NCBI GenBank assembly: GCA_036443405.1
Contig: JAZFYD010000183.1
Location: 1-12,203 of the forward strand
Length of the DNA stretch: 12,203 nt
Reading direction: 5' to 3'
From: JAZFYD01 sp036443405
Lineage (GTDB): Bacteria > Planctomycetota > PLA2
Below, in pieces: positions 5,779 through 12,203 of the stretch (its first letter is position 1; the number at the start of each line of letters is the position of its first letter). The notes below the pieces were generated by a model. It saw only the letters and a program-made list of their open reading frames with translations, did not search any database and had not been told where the DNA came from. The position numbers and the translations under genes are program-made.

Positions 5779-7362
5779 TTGGCGTATCTGCTGCACCACC
5801 TGCTAGAGCAAAGCACGAGCCTTCACGGCGCACGCGAAGCTCTGGTCGACAAGGAGCGGCGGCAGAACTACGACGCGTTTCTTGCGTCCGCGCAAGCGGT
5901 CGCCGGTGCGTTGCAGGCATGCGGCTTGGACGCTCGCGACCGCGTCGCGGTGTTTCTGCCCAAATCCCTCGAAGAGGCGCACGGCATTTTCGGCGCGAGC
6001 CTCGCGGGCGGTGTGTTCGTGCCGGTCAACGCGCTCCTGCGCCCCGCGCAGGTCGGCCACATCCTGAACGACTGCGGCGTGCGCTTTCTGATCACGAGCG
6101 CGCAGCGCTATCAGCAGTTGAAGGAAACACTCGACGCAGCCGTTTCGGTCGAGCGCGTCGTGCTCATCGACGACGCGGGCGACGCGACGGATCCGCGCCT
6201 CTACTCGCTGTCTGAGAGCTCCCCCGCCGAACCGGCGGCGGCTGATTGCACGCTGGGCGAGGACCTCGCCGCGATCCTGTACACGTCGGGCTCGACCGGA
6301 CGACCCAAGGGCGTGATGCTCAGCCATCGCAACCTGATTGCCGGGTCGCGCATCGTGTGCGACTACCTGGGCCTCACAAGCGACGAACGCATCCTCTCGG
6401 TCCTGCCGTTCAGCTTCGACTACGGCCTGAACCAGCTGATCACGACGGTGGACAAGGCAGCGGCCCTCGTGCTCCTGACGTTCCGCTTCGGCGACGAGAT
6501 CGTGAAGGCGGCCGACGCCGAGAACATCACGGGCCTCGCCGGTGTGCCGACGATCTGGGCCGTCCTGACGCAGGCGGCGCCGAAGTTCAAGACAACAGAC
6601 TTGCCGCACCTGCGCTACATCACGAACAGCGGCGGCGCGGTGCCGGCAGAGACGACGCGGCGCCTGCGGGAGCGCATCCCCCACACGAGCATCGTCTGGA
6701 TGTACGGCCTCACCGAGGCGTTTCGCTCGACGTACCTCTCGCCCGACCAGATCGACACGCGGCCGACATCGATGGGCAAGGCGATCCCCGAGACCGAGGT
6801 GTTCGTGGTCAACGCAAACGGCGAGCGCTGCGCGCCCGGCGAAACAGGCATCCTGGTGCACCGCGGTCCGACGGTCAGCCTCGGTTACTGGGGCCGCCCC
6901 GAAGACACGGCACGCGTCATTCGCCAAAACCCGCTCGTGCGGGACAACGAGGGCGGCGACCTCGTTTGTTACAGCGGTGATTTGGTGCGCATGGACGAGG
7001 ACGGCTACTTCTTTTTCGTGGGGCGCGACGACGCGATGATCAAGTCGTCCGGCTATCGCGTCAGCCCGACGGAGGTCGAGGAAGTCATCATGGGCACGGG
7101 TTTGGCCGCGCAAGCCGCCGTGATCGGACTGCCGGACCCCGTGATGGGCGACCGCATCCACGCGCTCGTGCGGCCCGCCGAGGGCAAGACCCCCACCGCC
7201 GGCGAGATCCTCGCGGCGTGTTCCAAGGAACTGCCGCCGCACATGACACCGCGCGGCGTCGAATTCGTCGACGAGTTCCCGCGTTCGCCCAACGGCAAGG
7301 TGGACTACAAGAAACTACGCACGGAACGTGTCGGTGACGCAGGGGCGAAAGTCGCGAAGTGA
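5779..7362 (+). CDS. AMP-forming acyl-CoA/acyl-ACP ligase, exosortase-A-associated (TIGR03098-like)
   Basis: A 527-residue member of the ANL superfamily. It activates a carboxylic acid with ATP to an acyl-adenylate and passes it to a thiol, either CoA or, given the neighbour, the phosphopantetheine of the adjacent carrier protein. Visible motifs: P-loop YTSGSTGRPKG (168-178), YGLTE (309-313), the ATP-ribose-binding Asp in YSGD (398-401), the hinge region FFVGRDDAMIKSSGYRVSPTE (412-432), and the catalytic lysine K507 in PNGKVDYKKL. The start MAYLLHHLLEQ is the typical N-terminus of exosortase-A-associated ligases. This supports the TTG at 5779, although there is no strong Shine-Dalgarno. Translation is probably coupled to the ACP, whose stop lies 2 bases upstream. 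The last four bases overlap the decarboxylase start (GTGA). Family call strong; the acid substrate is unknown, and an amino acid is inferred from the next gene. Confidence 0.93.
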   Translation: MAYLLHHLLEQSTSLHGAREALVDKERRQNYDAFLASAQAVAGALQACGLDARDRVAVFLPKSLEEAHGIFGASLAGGVFVPVNALLRPAQVGHILNDCGVRFLITSAQRYQQLKETLDAAVSVERVVLIDDAGDATDPRLYSLSESSPAEPAAADCTLGEDLAAILYTSGSTGRPKGVMLSHRNLIAGSRIVCDYLGLTSDERILSVLPFSFDYGLNQLITTVDKAAALVLLTFRFGDEIVKAADAENITGLAGVPTIWAVLTQAAPKFKTTDLPHLRYITNSGGAVPAETTRRLRERIPHTSIVWMYGLTEAFRSTYLSPDQIDTRPTSMGKAIPETEVFVVNANGERCAPGETGILVHRGPTVSLGYWGRPEDTARVIRQNPLVRDNEGGDLVCYSGDLVRMDEDGYFFFVGRDDAMIKSSGYRVSPTEVEEVIMGTGLAAQAAVIGLPDPVMGDRIHALVRPAEGKTPTAGEILAACSKELPPHMTPRGVEFVDEFPRSPNGKVDYKKLRTERVGDAGAKVAK

Positions 7363-8702
7363 GCGACTTCGATCTCAAGTCCCACCTGCTCGAAACGTAC
7401 TTCGAAAAGAGCGGCGAAGAGCTCGTGGTCGGGGGGATACCCGTCTCGAAGCTGGCCGAGGAGCACGGCACGCCTCTTTACGTGTACGACGCGGCGATCC
7501 TGCGGCGCAACCTCGACGAGCTGCGCGGCGCGCTGCCGAAGTGCATCGAGATCTACTTCTCGGTCAAGGCGAACCCGAACCCGGCCGTCATTCGCCACTT
7601 CGTCCAGGCGGGAACGGGGTTGGAGATCGCATCGGCCGCGGAGTTCCTGCGTGCGCAAGCCGGCGGCGGCGACGCTAAACGCATCCTGTTCGCGGGCCCG
7701 GGCAAGGGCGAGGCCGAGTTGGACCTCGTCGTGCGCGCCGGCATCGGCGAGATTCACATCGAATCCGATGAGGAGATCGAACGGCTCGAAGCCATCGCGA
7801 AGGACACGGGCAAGAAGGTGCACGCCGCGGTGCGTGTCAACCCGAGCGCGGCCGGAACCGGCGGCGCGATGCGCATGGGCGGGCAGGCGGCGGCGTTCGG
7901 CATCGACGAGGAGCGCCTCGAAGAGGTCGTCCGGCGTTTGGTCGCGAGCGAACACCTCGAGTTTTCGGGTGTGCACATGTTCGCGGGCACGCAGATCCTC
8001 GACGCCGGCGTGTTGTGCGACCAGTGGTCCCACGCGCTCGAGGTCGCCAAGCGCGCGGCCGGGTTCGCGGGCGCGCCGGTGGCCACCCTGGATCTCGGCG
8101 GCGGCTTGGGTGTGCCGTATTTCGCGCACGAAAAACCGCTGGACCTCGCCGCGTTGCGAGCGGGCGCCACCGCGCTGTTCGCATCCGCGGAGGCCGAACC
8201 CCTGCTCGCGGGCACGCGATTCATCCTCGAACCAGGCCGCTATCTGGCCGGCCCCGCGGGGCTCTACCTCGCGCGCGTCCTGTCGGTGAAGGAATCGCGC
8301 GGCAAGCGCTTCGTGATCCTTGACGGCGGCATGCACCACCACCTCGCCGCGTCGGGCAACCTCGGCCAGGTGATCAAACGCGACTACCCCATCGTGAACG
8401 CATCCCGTCTCACGGAAGACACCGCCGGCCCCGCGGTAACCGTCGGCCCGCTCTGCACGCCGCTCGACACGATTGGCCGCCAAGCGGAGTTGCCCGAGAC
8501 GAAACCGGGCGATCTCGTCGCGGTGTTGCAGTCCGGCGCCTACGGCCTCACGGCGAGCCCGGTCGGCTTCCTGAGCCATCCGATGCCGGCGGAAGTGCTG
8601 ATCGACAACGGGGCCGCCACGACGATCCGCCCGCGCGGGACCTTCGAACAACCCATCGTCCCGCTGCCTGAGGTGTCATGGCCAGGTCGAAACGCGTCCT
8701 GA
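7359..8702 (+). CDS. PLP-dependent decarboxylase, exosortase-A-associated (TIGR03099-like, LysA/ornithine decarboxylase fold type III)
   Basis: A 447-residue relative of diaminopimelate decarboxylase, removing the alpha-carboxylate of an amino acid or amino-acyl group. Seen: HGTPLYVYD (36-44); the PLP Schiff-base lysine K70 in YFSVKANPNP; VHMFAG (205-210); the glycine-rich phosphate-binding loop LDLGGGLGVPYF (244-255); EPGRYL (291-296); GGMHHHLAASGN (323-334); the catalytic cysteine C366 in GPLCTPLD; and SGAYG (392-396). The HHHLAASGN and GPLCTPLD versions are typical of the exosortase-A group and not of true LysA, so a lysine-biosynthesis role is unlikely. The GTG start at 7359 overlaps the ligase stop by 4 bases. 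The 3' end overlaps the glycosyltransferase by 25 bases. The true substrate of this family is not established. A carrier-bound amino acid, as for BtrK in butirosin synthesis, is a plausible inference. Confidence 0.93.
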   Translation: MSDFDLKSHLLETYFEKSGEELVVGGIPVSKLAEEHGTPLYVYDAAILRRNLDELRGALPKCIEIYFSVKANPNPAVIRHFVQAGTGLEIASAAEFLRAQAGGGDAKRILFAGPGKGEAELDLVVRAGIGEIHIESDEEIERLEAIAKDTGKKVHAAVRVNPSAAGTGGAMRMGGQAAAFGIDEERLEEVVRRLVASEHLEFSGVHMFAGTQILDAGVLCDQWSHALEVAKRAAGFAGAPVATLDLGGGLGVPYFAHEKPLDLAALRAGATALFASAEAEPLLAGTRFILEPGRYLAGPAGLYLARVLSVKESRGKRFVILDGGMHHHLAASGNLGQVIKRDYPIVNASRLTEDTAGPAVTVGPLCTPLDTIGRQAELPETKPGDLVAVLQSGAYGLTASPVGFLSHPMPAEVLIDNGAATTIRPRGTFEQPIVPLPEVSWPGRNAS

Positions 8703-9919
8703 TGATCGCCTACCACTTCCCGCCCGTGAGCGGGAGCAGTGGCGTGCATCGCACACTCCAGTTCGCGCGCTACCTGCGCGATCACGATTGGCAGCCGACG
8801 GTTCTCACGGTGCACCCGCGCGCGTACCGCGAAACCGACGACAGCCAGCTCGAGCAGGTTCCGGACGACGTGAGGGTCGTGCGTGCGTTCGCGCTGGACA
8901 CCTCTCGCCATCTGTCACTGTTCGGCCGCTACCCGTTGAAGCTCGCGTTGCCCGACAACTGGAAGACCTGGGCATGGGGCGGCACGCGCGCGGGACTCAA
9001 GATCATCGCCAGGGAACGCCCCAACGTGATCTGGTCGACCTATCCGATCGCGACCGCGCACTCGATCGGATTGGCCCTGCACAGGAAAAGCGGCATCCCG
9101 TGGGTCGCCGACTTTCGCGACTCGATGACCGAGGACCACTATCCCACTCCGCGCGAGCGTTGGGAGTCGTATCGCGAGATCGAGGGCGAAACGGTGCACA
9201 CTTGCACCCGCGCCGTGTTCACGACGCCCGGCGCGCGGCGCATGTACGCCGAGCGGTATCCGGACATCACGGACGACCGTTGGGCCGTGATCCAGAACGG
9301 TTACGACGAAGAGGACTTTAGGAGCGCAGAAGCGCTGCCGGCACCGAAACGGGAACCGGGCGCCCCGCTGCGCCTCGTTCACGCCGGGATTCTCTATCCG
9401 AAAGAACGCGACCCCTCGGCGTTCTTCGACGCGGTGAAGCTTGTGTCGGATTCCGCGGACACACCGAGATTCCAGGTCGTGCTGCGCGCGACGGGACATG
9501 ACGAGCATCACAGCAGACTGATCGCCGAACGCGGTCTCGACGAAGTGGTGCGACTCGAACCGCCCCGGCCGTATCGCGAGGCGTTGTGCGAGATGTTGCA
9601 CGCCGACGGACTGCTGCTCTTCCAAGCCGCAAACTGCAACCACCAGATTCCCGCGAAGGTGTATGAGTACATCCGCGCCGCGCGGCCCGTGCTCGCGCTC
9701 ACGGACCGAGCCGGCGACACCGCGTCCATGCTCCTCCAAAACGGTGTCGAGTCGATCGCGGCACTGGACTCCGTTGACGAGATCGAGTCGTGCCTGCGTG
9801 CCTTCCTAAAGGAGTGCGAGACCCCGCGCGAGGCCGGCGTGGATGAATCGGTCGCGCAGCACTCGCGTGAAGGACGCACACGGGAGTTAGCAGCGCTATT
9901 CGCCGGCGTCGTCGGCTGA
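8678..9919 (+). CDS. GT4-type glycosyltransferase
   Basis: A 413-residue GT-B-fold glycosyltransferase, last gene of the operon, probably cytoplasmic and acting on a lipid-linked glycan. The N-terminal acceptor domain begins KRVLMIAYHFPPVSGSSGV (5-23), with the glycine-rich loop after the first strand. VADFRDSM (143-150) is characteristic of this GT4 subgroup. VIQNGYDEEDF (204-214) is the hinge. The donor domain starts at LRLVHAGILYP, and PAKVYEYIRAARPVLAL (325-341) is the sugar-nucleotide-binding element with the usual glutamate. ATG 8678 has GAGG 4 bases upstream inside the decarboxylase gene and overlaps that gene by 25 bases. The 3' end overlaps the convergent FemAB-like gene by 24 bases. 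Donor sugar and acceptor cannot be told from sequence. Confidence 0.92.
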   Translation: MARSKRVLMIAYHFPPVSGSSGVHRTLQFARYLRDHDWQPTVLTVHPRAYRETDDSQLEQVPDDVRVVRAFALDTSRHLSLFGRYPLKLALPDNWKTWAWGGTRAGLKIIARERPNVIWSTYPIATAHSIGLALHRKSGIPWVADFRDSMTEDHYPTPRERWESYREIEGETVHTCTRAVFTTPGARRMYAERYPDITDDRWAVIQNGYDEEDFRSAEALPAPKREPGAPLRLVHAGILYPKERDPSAFFDAVKLVSDSADTPRFQVVLRATGHDEHHSRLIAERGLDEVVRLEPPRPYREALCEMLHADGLLLFQAANCNHQIPAKVYEYIRAARPVLALTDRAGDTASMLLQNGVESIAALDSVDEIESCLRAFLKECETPREAGVDESVAQHSREGRTRELAALFAGVVG

Positions 9920-11032
9920 GGCGGCGGCCTCGCGGCGCGCCTGAACGCGCCGCTTTAGGAACCCCAAGGCGCGCCCACGGAGAGACGGTCCAAACAGGAA
10001 GACGTTGACGTGGCGCCGAACGGATTTGGTCCACTGAAGCTTGTGGGCCTCGGCCGGTCCGAGGAAGTCGAACTCTGCGACGCCTTCGTCGTGCGCGTCC
10101 TGGATCGCCATGCGCCGCACATACCATCCCGGCGCGAGGTCCTTGAACTCCGCGCTGTACGTTGTCTTCAGGTCACCGTACTGGCCGTTCCAAGATGCGC
10201 TGAGGTTGTACGCGATGGGCTTCCCATCGAGGTTCGCGACAATCCCCCGGAGAGCACCCATGCTCGCGAGCTGGGGCAGCAGCGCGCGGTAATACTCGAC
10301 CTCGACCGGCCGCTCCGTAATCGCGAACCCGGCCTCGGCCTTCCAACTCGCAGCTTCGATCGCAACCATGGCATCAAGCAACCGCGGCACGTGCTCCGGC
10401 ACCGTGAACCGTTCGATCTCGACGTTCCTGCTTTCGATCTTTCGCTCGTTCCGCTTTACGTTCTTGCGAAGCTTGCGCCCGCAGTCCTTCAGGAAGTCGT
10501 CCCAGGAACCCGCGACCGGCAGAAACGGGATCTCGGCGTCTGGATAGGTGACCGCCGTCATCGAACCCTGCGCTGCGGCCAAAAGCGCCCGGTGCGTCGC
10601 GCCACTCCCATTCAGGTTCAGCGCGCGAAGAAGATCCCATCCGCCCATCGACGTGAGATGGCGAAGCAGATCCTCGTGGCACTCGCGCGCAGCGAACTCG
10701 TGGTGATACGCAACCAGATTGCCGCCGAGATCGAGGCTACGCACGGAAATGCCCCACATGCGCTCGACGCAGATCCGGAACGGCACAAACGCCACAGGCT
10801 CGTCCCCGCGCCACGCGACCAGCGTCCGCATCCCGTCCCACTGACCATGCGCGACCGCCGCGGCGCGGACCCAGTCCGGCCCTAGCGAAAGATGCAGGCC
10901 GAGTTCCCGGACCACCCCGGTCCATGCCTCGCGATGCCCCGCAAACGCATGCTCCGCCGGCATCGATTCGATCCGGAGTTCGTCAGGCGCGATGGAGGGC
11001 GGATTCCCGTTCTCGTGCGTGGTCAGAGCCAT
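9896..11032 (-). CDS. FemAB/CelD-like GNAT acyltransferase (Acetyltransf_6-type)
   Basis: A 378-residue protein with the double-GNAT layout of CelD/BcsL and FemAB-related proteins, often found in exopolysaccharide and PEP-CTERM loci. The N-terminal half (about 20-160) contains LVAWRGDEPVAFVPFRI (71-87). The second half opens with a basic stretch, GRKLRKNVKRNERKIE (175-190), and continues with ALRGIVANLDGKPIAYNLSA and AEFKDLAPGWYVRRMAIQDA. It ends with FDFLGPAEAHKLQWTKS (281-297), the usual C-terminal motif (D-F-x-G-x-x-x-x-K-x-x-W) of the group. The group moves acyl or aminoacyl groups; the donor may be CoA, tRNA or a carrier protein, and the sequence cannot decide. ATG 11030-11032 is chosen as the first start giving the full domain; only a weak AGG lies upstream. 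The gene is convergent with the glycosyltransferase (24-base overlap of 3' ends) and divergent from the kelch lipoprotein. Confidence 0.85.
   Translation of the reverse strand: MALTTHENGNPPSIAPDELRIESMPAEHAFAGHREAWTGVVRELGLHLSLGPDWVRAAAVAHGQWDGMRTLVAWRGDEPVAFVPFRICVERMWGISVRSLDLGGNLVAYHHEFAARECHEDLLRHLTSMGGWDLLRALNLNGSGATHRALLAAAQGSMTAVTYPDAEIPFLPVAGSWDDFLKDCGRKLRKNVKRNERKIESRNVEIERFTVPEHVPRLLDAMVAIEAASWKAEAGFAITERPVEVEYYRALLPQLASMGALRGIVANLDGKPIAYNLSASWNGQYGDLKTTYSAEFKDLAPGWYVRRMAIQDAHDEGVAEFDFLGPAEAHKLQWTKSVRRHVNVFLFGPSLRGRALGFLKRRVQARREAAASADDAGE
9932..9956 (+). terminator. GC-rich hairpin, candidate terminator of the five-gene operon
   Basis: GCGGCGCG (9932-9939) and CGCGCCGC (9946-9953) form a perfect 8-bp stem with a CCTGAA loop, followed by TTT. 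It begins 12 bases after the stop of the glycosyltransferase. It lies inside the 3' coding end of the convergent gene. On the minus strand no T run follows it, so it is oriented to stop plus-strand transcription. The T run is short, so termination strength is uncertain, and part of the symmetry may come from the arginine/alanine codons it encodes. Confidence 0.4.
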
Positions 11033-11089
11033 ACCAATACCTGAATCGTCCCGGATGCCGAGCGGACTTCACCGTGTGACCGAGATTCA

Positions 11090-11107
11090 TGGGTTTATTG
11101 TGGGTTT
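11090..11107. repeat. TGGGTTT direct repeat in the divergent spacer
   Basis: TGGGTTT occurs at 11090-11096 and again at 11101-11107, exactly 11 bases apart, about one helical turn, in the 242-base spacer between the FemAB-like gene and the kelch lipoprotein. A short inverted repeat CGTCG-TC-CGACG lies close by at 11121-11132. They could be regulator sites for either gene, but both are short enough to be chance. I see no convincing promoter in this spacer. Confidence 0.3.
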
Positions 11108-11274
11108 GGCTGCCCGAATCCGTCGTCCGACGTGCAACGCCTCGTCCTGAGACAGCGCCGACAAACTTGGCCCGCCTGCCTCGAACTAGGAGAATAGGGG
11201 CCAATCCCAGTTGCCGTGCCTCTATCGGGTGGTACGACATGTATGAGGGGTGGCGCATCCCTCAGAGGTAAGAA

Positions 11275-12203
11275 ATGAAGTTTGGTTTTTCCGCATGGGC
11301 GACGCCTCTAGCGCTCGCCATGTTTATTTGTTGTGGCGGGTGTTTGGGTGAGTTCGAAGAGCTGTTCGACGACAACGTCGAACAGAAACGGCCCGGGTCC
11401 GAAGGCCCGCCGATCGTCACCGAGCAACCCGACGAGAACATCCCGGTGCAGTTTGTCGGCCCCGTTGAAGCAGCCGAGATCGGTGCTCCCGTCACGCTTG
11501 TCGTATTGGGCGAAGTCGACGAAGTCACCGTTGAGGTGGACGGTGCGGTTGCGGCCGTACTCGACTCGGCACCGTTCGAGTGGACGGTCGATCCGGACGT
11601 CCTTTCCGACGGCAACCACGCCGTCAAGCTCAGCACCGAGTACGACGGTACGCCGCTGAGCTACACGTTCATCTTCATCATCGTCAATCCCGCGCTGGGA
11701 AGCGTGGATCCGGACGAGGTCCGGGCGACCATCGCCGCGATGGAAAGGGGCACGTGGTACGAAATCCCGGATACGCGTCTCGATGCACATAAACCGGTAC
11801 CGCTTCCCAGAGGCAACTTCAACGGCATAATCAAGGCATGGAGCGGAGGTGCCCTGGATACCAAACGGAATCGCCTGATCATCTGGGGTGGTGGGCACCA
11901 GGACTACGCGGGCAACGAGCTCTACGGATTCGACCTCAACACCTTCCGGTGGTCACGCCTGACCGAGCCGAGCGCAATGTGGCCCGGTGATGGGCGGAAC
12001 GAAGAGGGCCGGACCAAGACACCGGACGGGCGTCCGATGTCGCGGCACACATACGACTTCCTCGACTACCTTCCCGATCCGGTCGATCGATTCGTCGCCG
12101 TCGGCGGCTCTCCCTTCGGACCCGAAGCCAGTCTAGACAGCGCGACCTGGCTCTTCGATTTCGACGAGGACGAATGGTCGGAGAACGCCGACTGCCCCTC
12201 TGC
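11275..12203 (+). CDS. Secreted lipoprotein with Ig-like and kelch/galactose-oxidase-like propeller domain, 3' end outside window
   Basis: The first 309 residues of an exported protein. A hydrophobic signal (residues about 5-19) leads to a Cys-rich ICCGGC stretch. Cys23 (GGC) is the best lipidation candidate, though the lipobox is not classical. Then comes a low-complexity acidic linker (24-55), a bacterial Ig-like beta-sandwich (about 57-137, with VTVEVDGAVAAVLDSAPFEW and LSDGNHAVKLS), and the start of a kelch-type beta-propeller. The propeller part carries AWSGGALDTKRNRLIIWGGG (188-207), NELYGFDLNTFRWSRL (214-229) and FVAVGGSP (273-280). The GG pairs followed by Y/W-x-F-D-x-x-x-x-x-W spacing are the kelch blade pattern. 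The ATG at 11275 has AGAGG 6 bases upstream. Such proteins are often carbohydrate-binding or copper-oxidase-like, but the residues that would decide lie beyond the edge. Its function is unknown, and its N-terminal layout parallels that of the lyase lipoprotein. Confidence 0.85.
   Translation, partial: MKFGFSAWATPLALAMFICCGGCLGEFEELFDDNVEQKRPGSEGPPIVTEQPDENIPVQFVGPVEAAEIGAPVTLVVLGEVDEVTVEVDGAVAAVLDSAPFEWTVDPDVLSDGNHAVKLSTEYDGTPLSYTFIFIIVNPALGSVDPDEVRATIAAMERGTWYEIPDTRLDAHKPVPLPRGNFNGIIKAWSGGALDTKRNRLIIWGGGHQDYAGNELYGFDLNTFRWSRLTEPSAMWPGDGRNEEGRTKTPDGRPMSRHTYDFLDYLPDPVDRFVAVGGSPFGPEASLDSATWLFDFDEDEWSENADCPS

Noticed and set aside
5803..7242. A 479-codon minus-strand open frame inside the ligase gene
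   Set aside because: Shadow of a strongly conserved ANL ligase; no motifs of its own.
7359..8702. Diaminopimelate decarboxylase (lysA) for lysine biosynthesis
   Set aside because: The HHHLAASGN and GPLCTPLD motifs and the ACP-ligase neighbours fit the exosortase-A-associated group better than LysA.
11207..11220. CCCAGTTGCCG, resembling the 3' end of a second GEMM riboswitch before the kelch lipoprotein
   Set aside because: The upstream core (ACGCAAAGC and a GNRA-capped hairpin) is absent, so it is probably a chance match.

Overview
The window is a GC-rich stretch of a Gram-negative bacterial chromosome. It reads as part of an exopolysaccharide / cell-surface glycan locus of the exosortase-A (PEP-CTERM) associated type. 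Evidence for this is a TIGR03087-type sugar transferase, an acyl-CoA ligase of the TIGR03098 type, a PLP decarboxylase of the TIGR03099 type, a further glycosyltransferase, two acyltransferase-fold proteins and two large secreted lipoproteins. Those families and the c-di-GMP-I (GEMM-I) riboswitch are common in Deltaproteobacteria-like lineages and other uncultured GC-rich phyla. I cannot fix the genus. No exosortase, PEP-CTERM protein, polymerase, flippase, tRNA, rRNA, IS element or CRISPR array is visible in the window.

Layout. (1) 1-811, minus strand: the first 270 residues of a sugar transferase, running off the left edge. (2) 812-1186: divergent intergenic region with an 11-base G tract, a possible sigma-70-type promoter, and a c-di-GMP-I riboswitch aptamer at about 999-1117. 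The riboswitch is followed by a structured leader and a perfect Shine-Dalgarno sequence. (3) 1187-4366: a 1059-residue lipoprotein with a PcRGLX/YetA-like (exo-rhamnogalacturonan lyase, PL26-like) core flanked by a Calx-beta-like and a fibronectin-III-like domain, then a terminator-like hairpin. (4) 4468-9919: a tightly packed five-gene plus-strand operon of tandem-GNAT acyltransferase, acyl carrier protein, AMP-forming acyl ligase, PLP decarboxylase and GT4 glycosyltransferase. Its junctions are overlaps of 11, 4 and 25 bases and one gap of 2 bases. (5) 9896-11032, minus strand: a FemAB/CelD-like acyltransferase that overlaps the operon tail to tail. (6) 11033-11274: divergent spacer. (7) 11275 to the right edge: the start of a second lipoprotein with an Ig-like and a kelch / galactose-oxidase-like propeller domain.

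How it may work together (inference). The glycosyltransferases build a surface glycan. The ligase-ACP-decarboxylase trio resembles the logic of butirosin BtrJ-BtrI-BtrK, where an amino acid is loaded on a carrier protein and decarboxylated there. The resulting aminoacyl group could be moved onto a sugar by one of the acyltransferases. The riboswitch would make the lyase lipoprotein respond to c-di-GMP, the usual biofilm signal. This links a putative glycan-trimming or glycan-degrading enzyme to the state in which the glycan is made. The most notable items are this riboswitch-lyase pairing, with a possible anti-Shine-Dalgarno switch, and the carrier-bound decarboxylation cassette.
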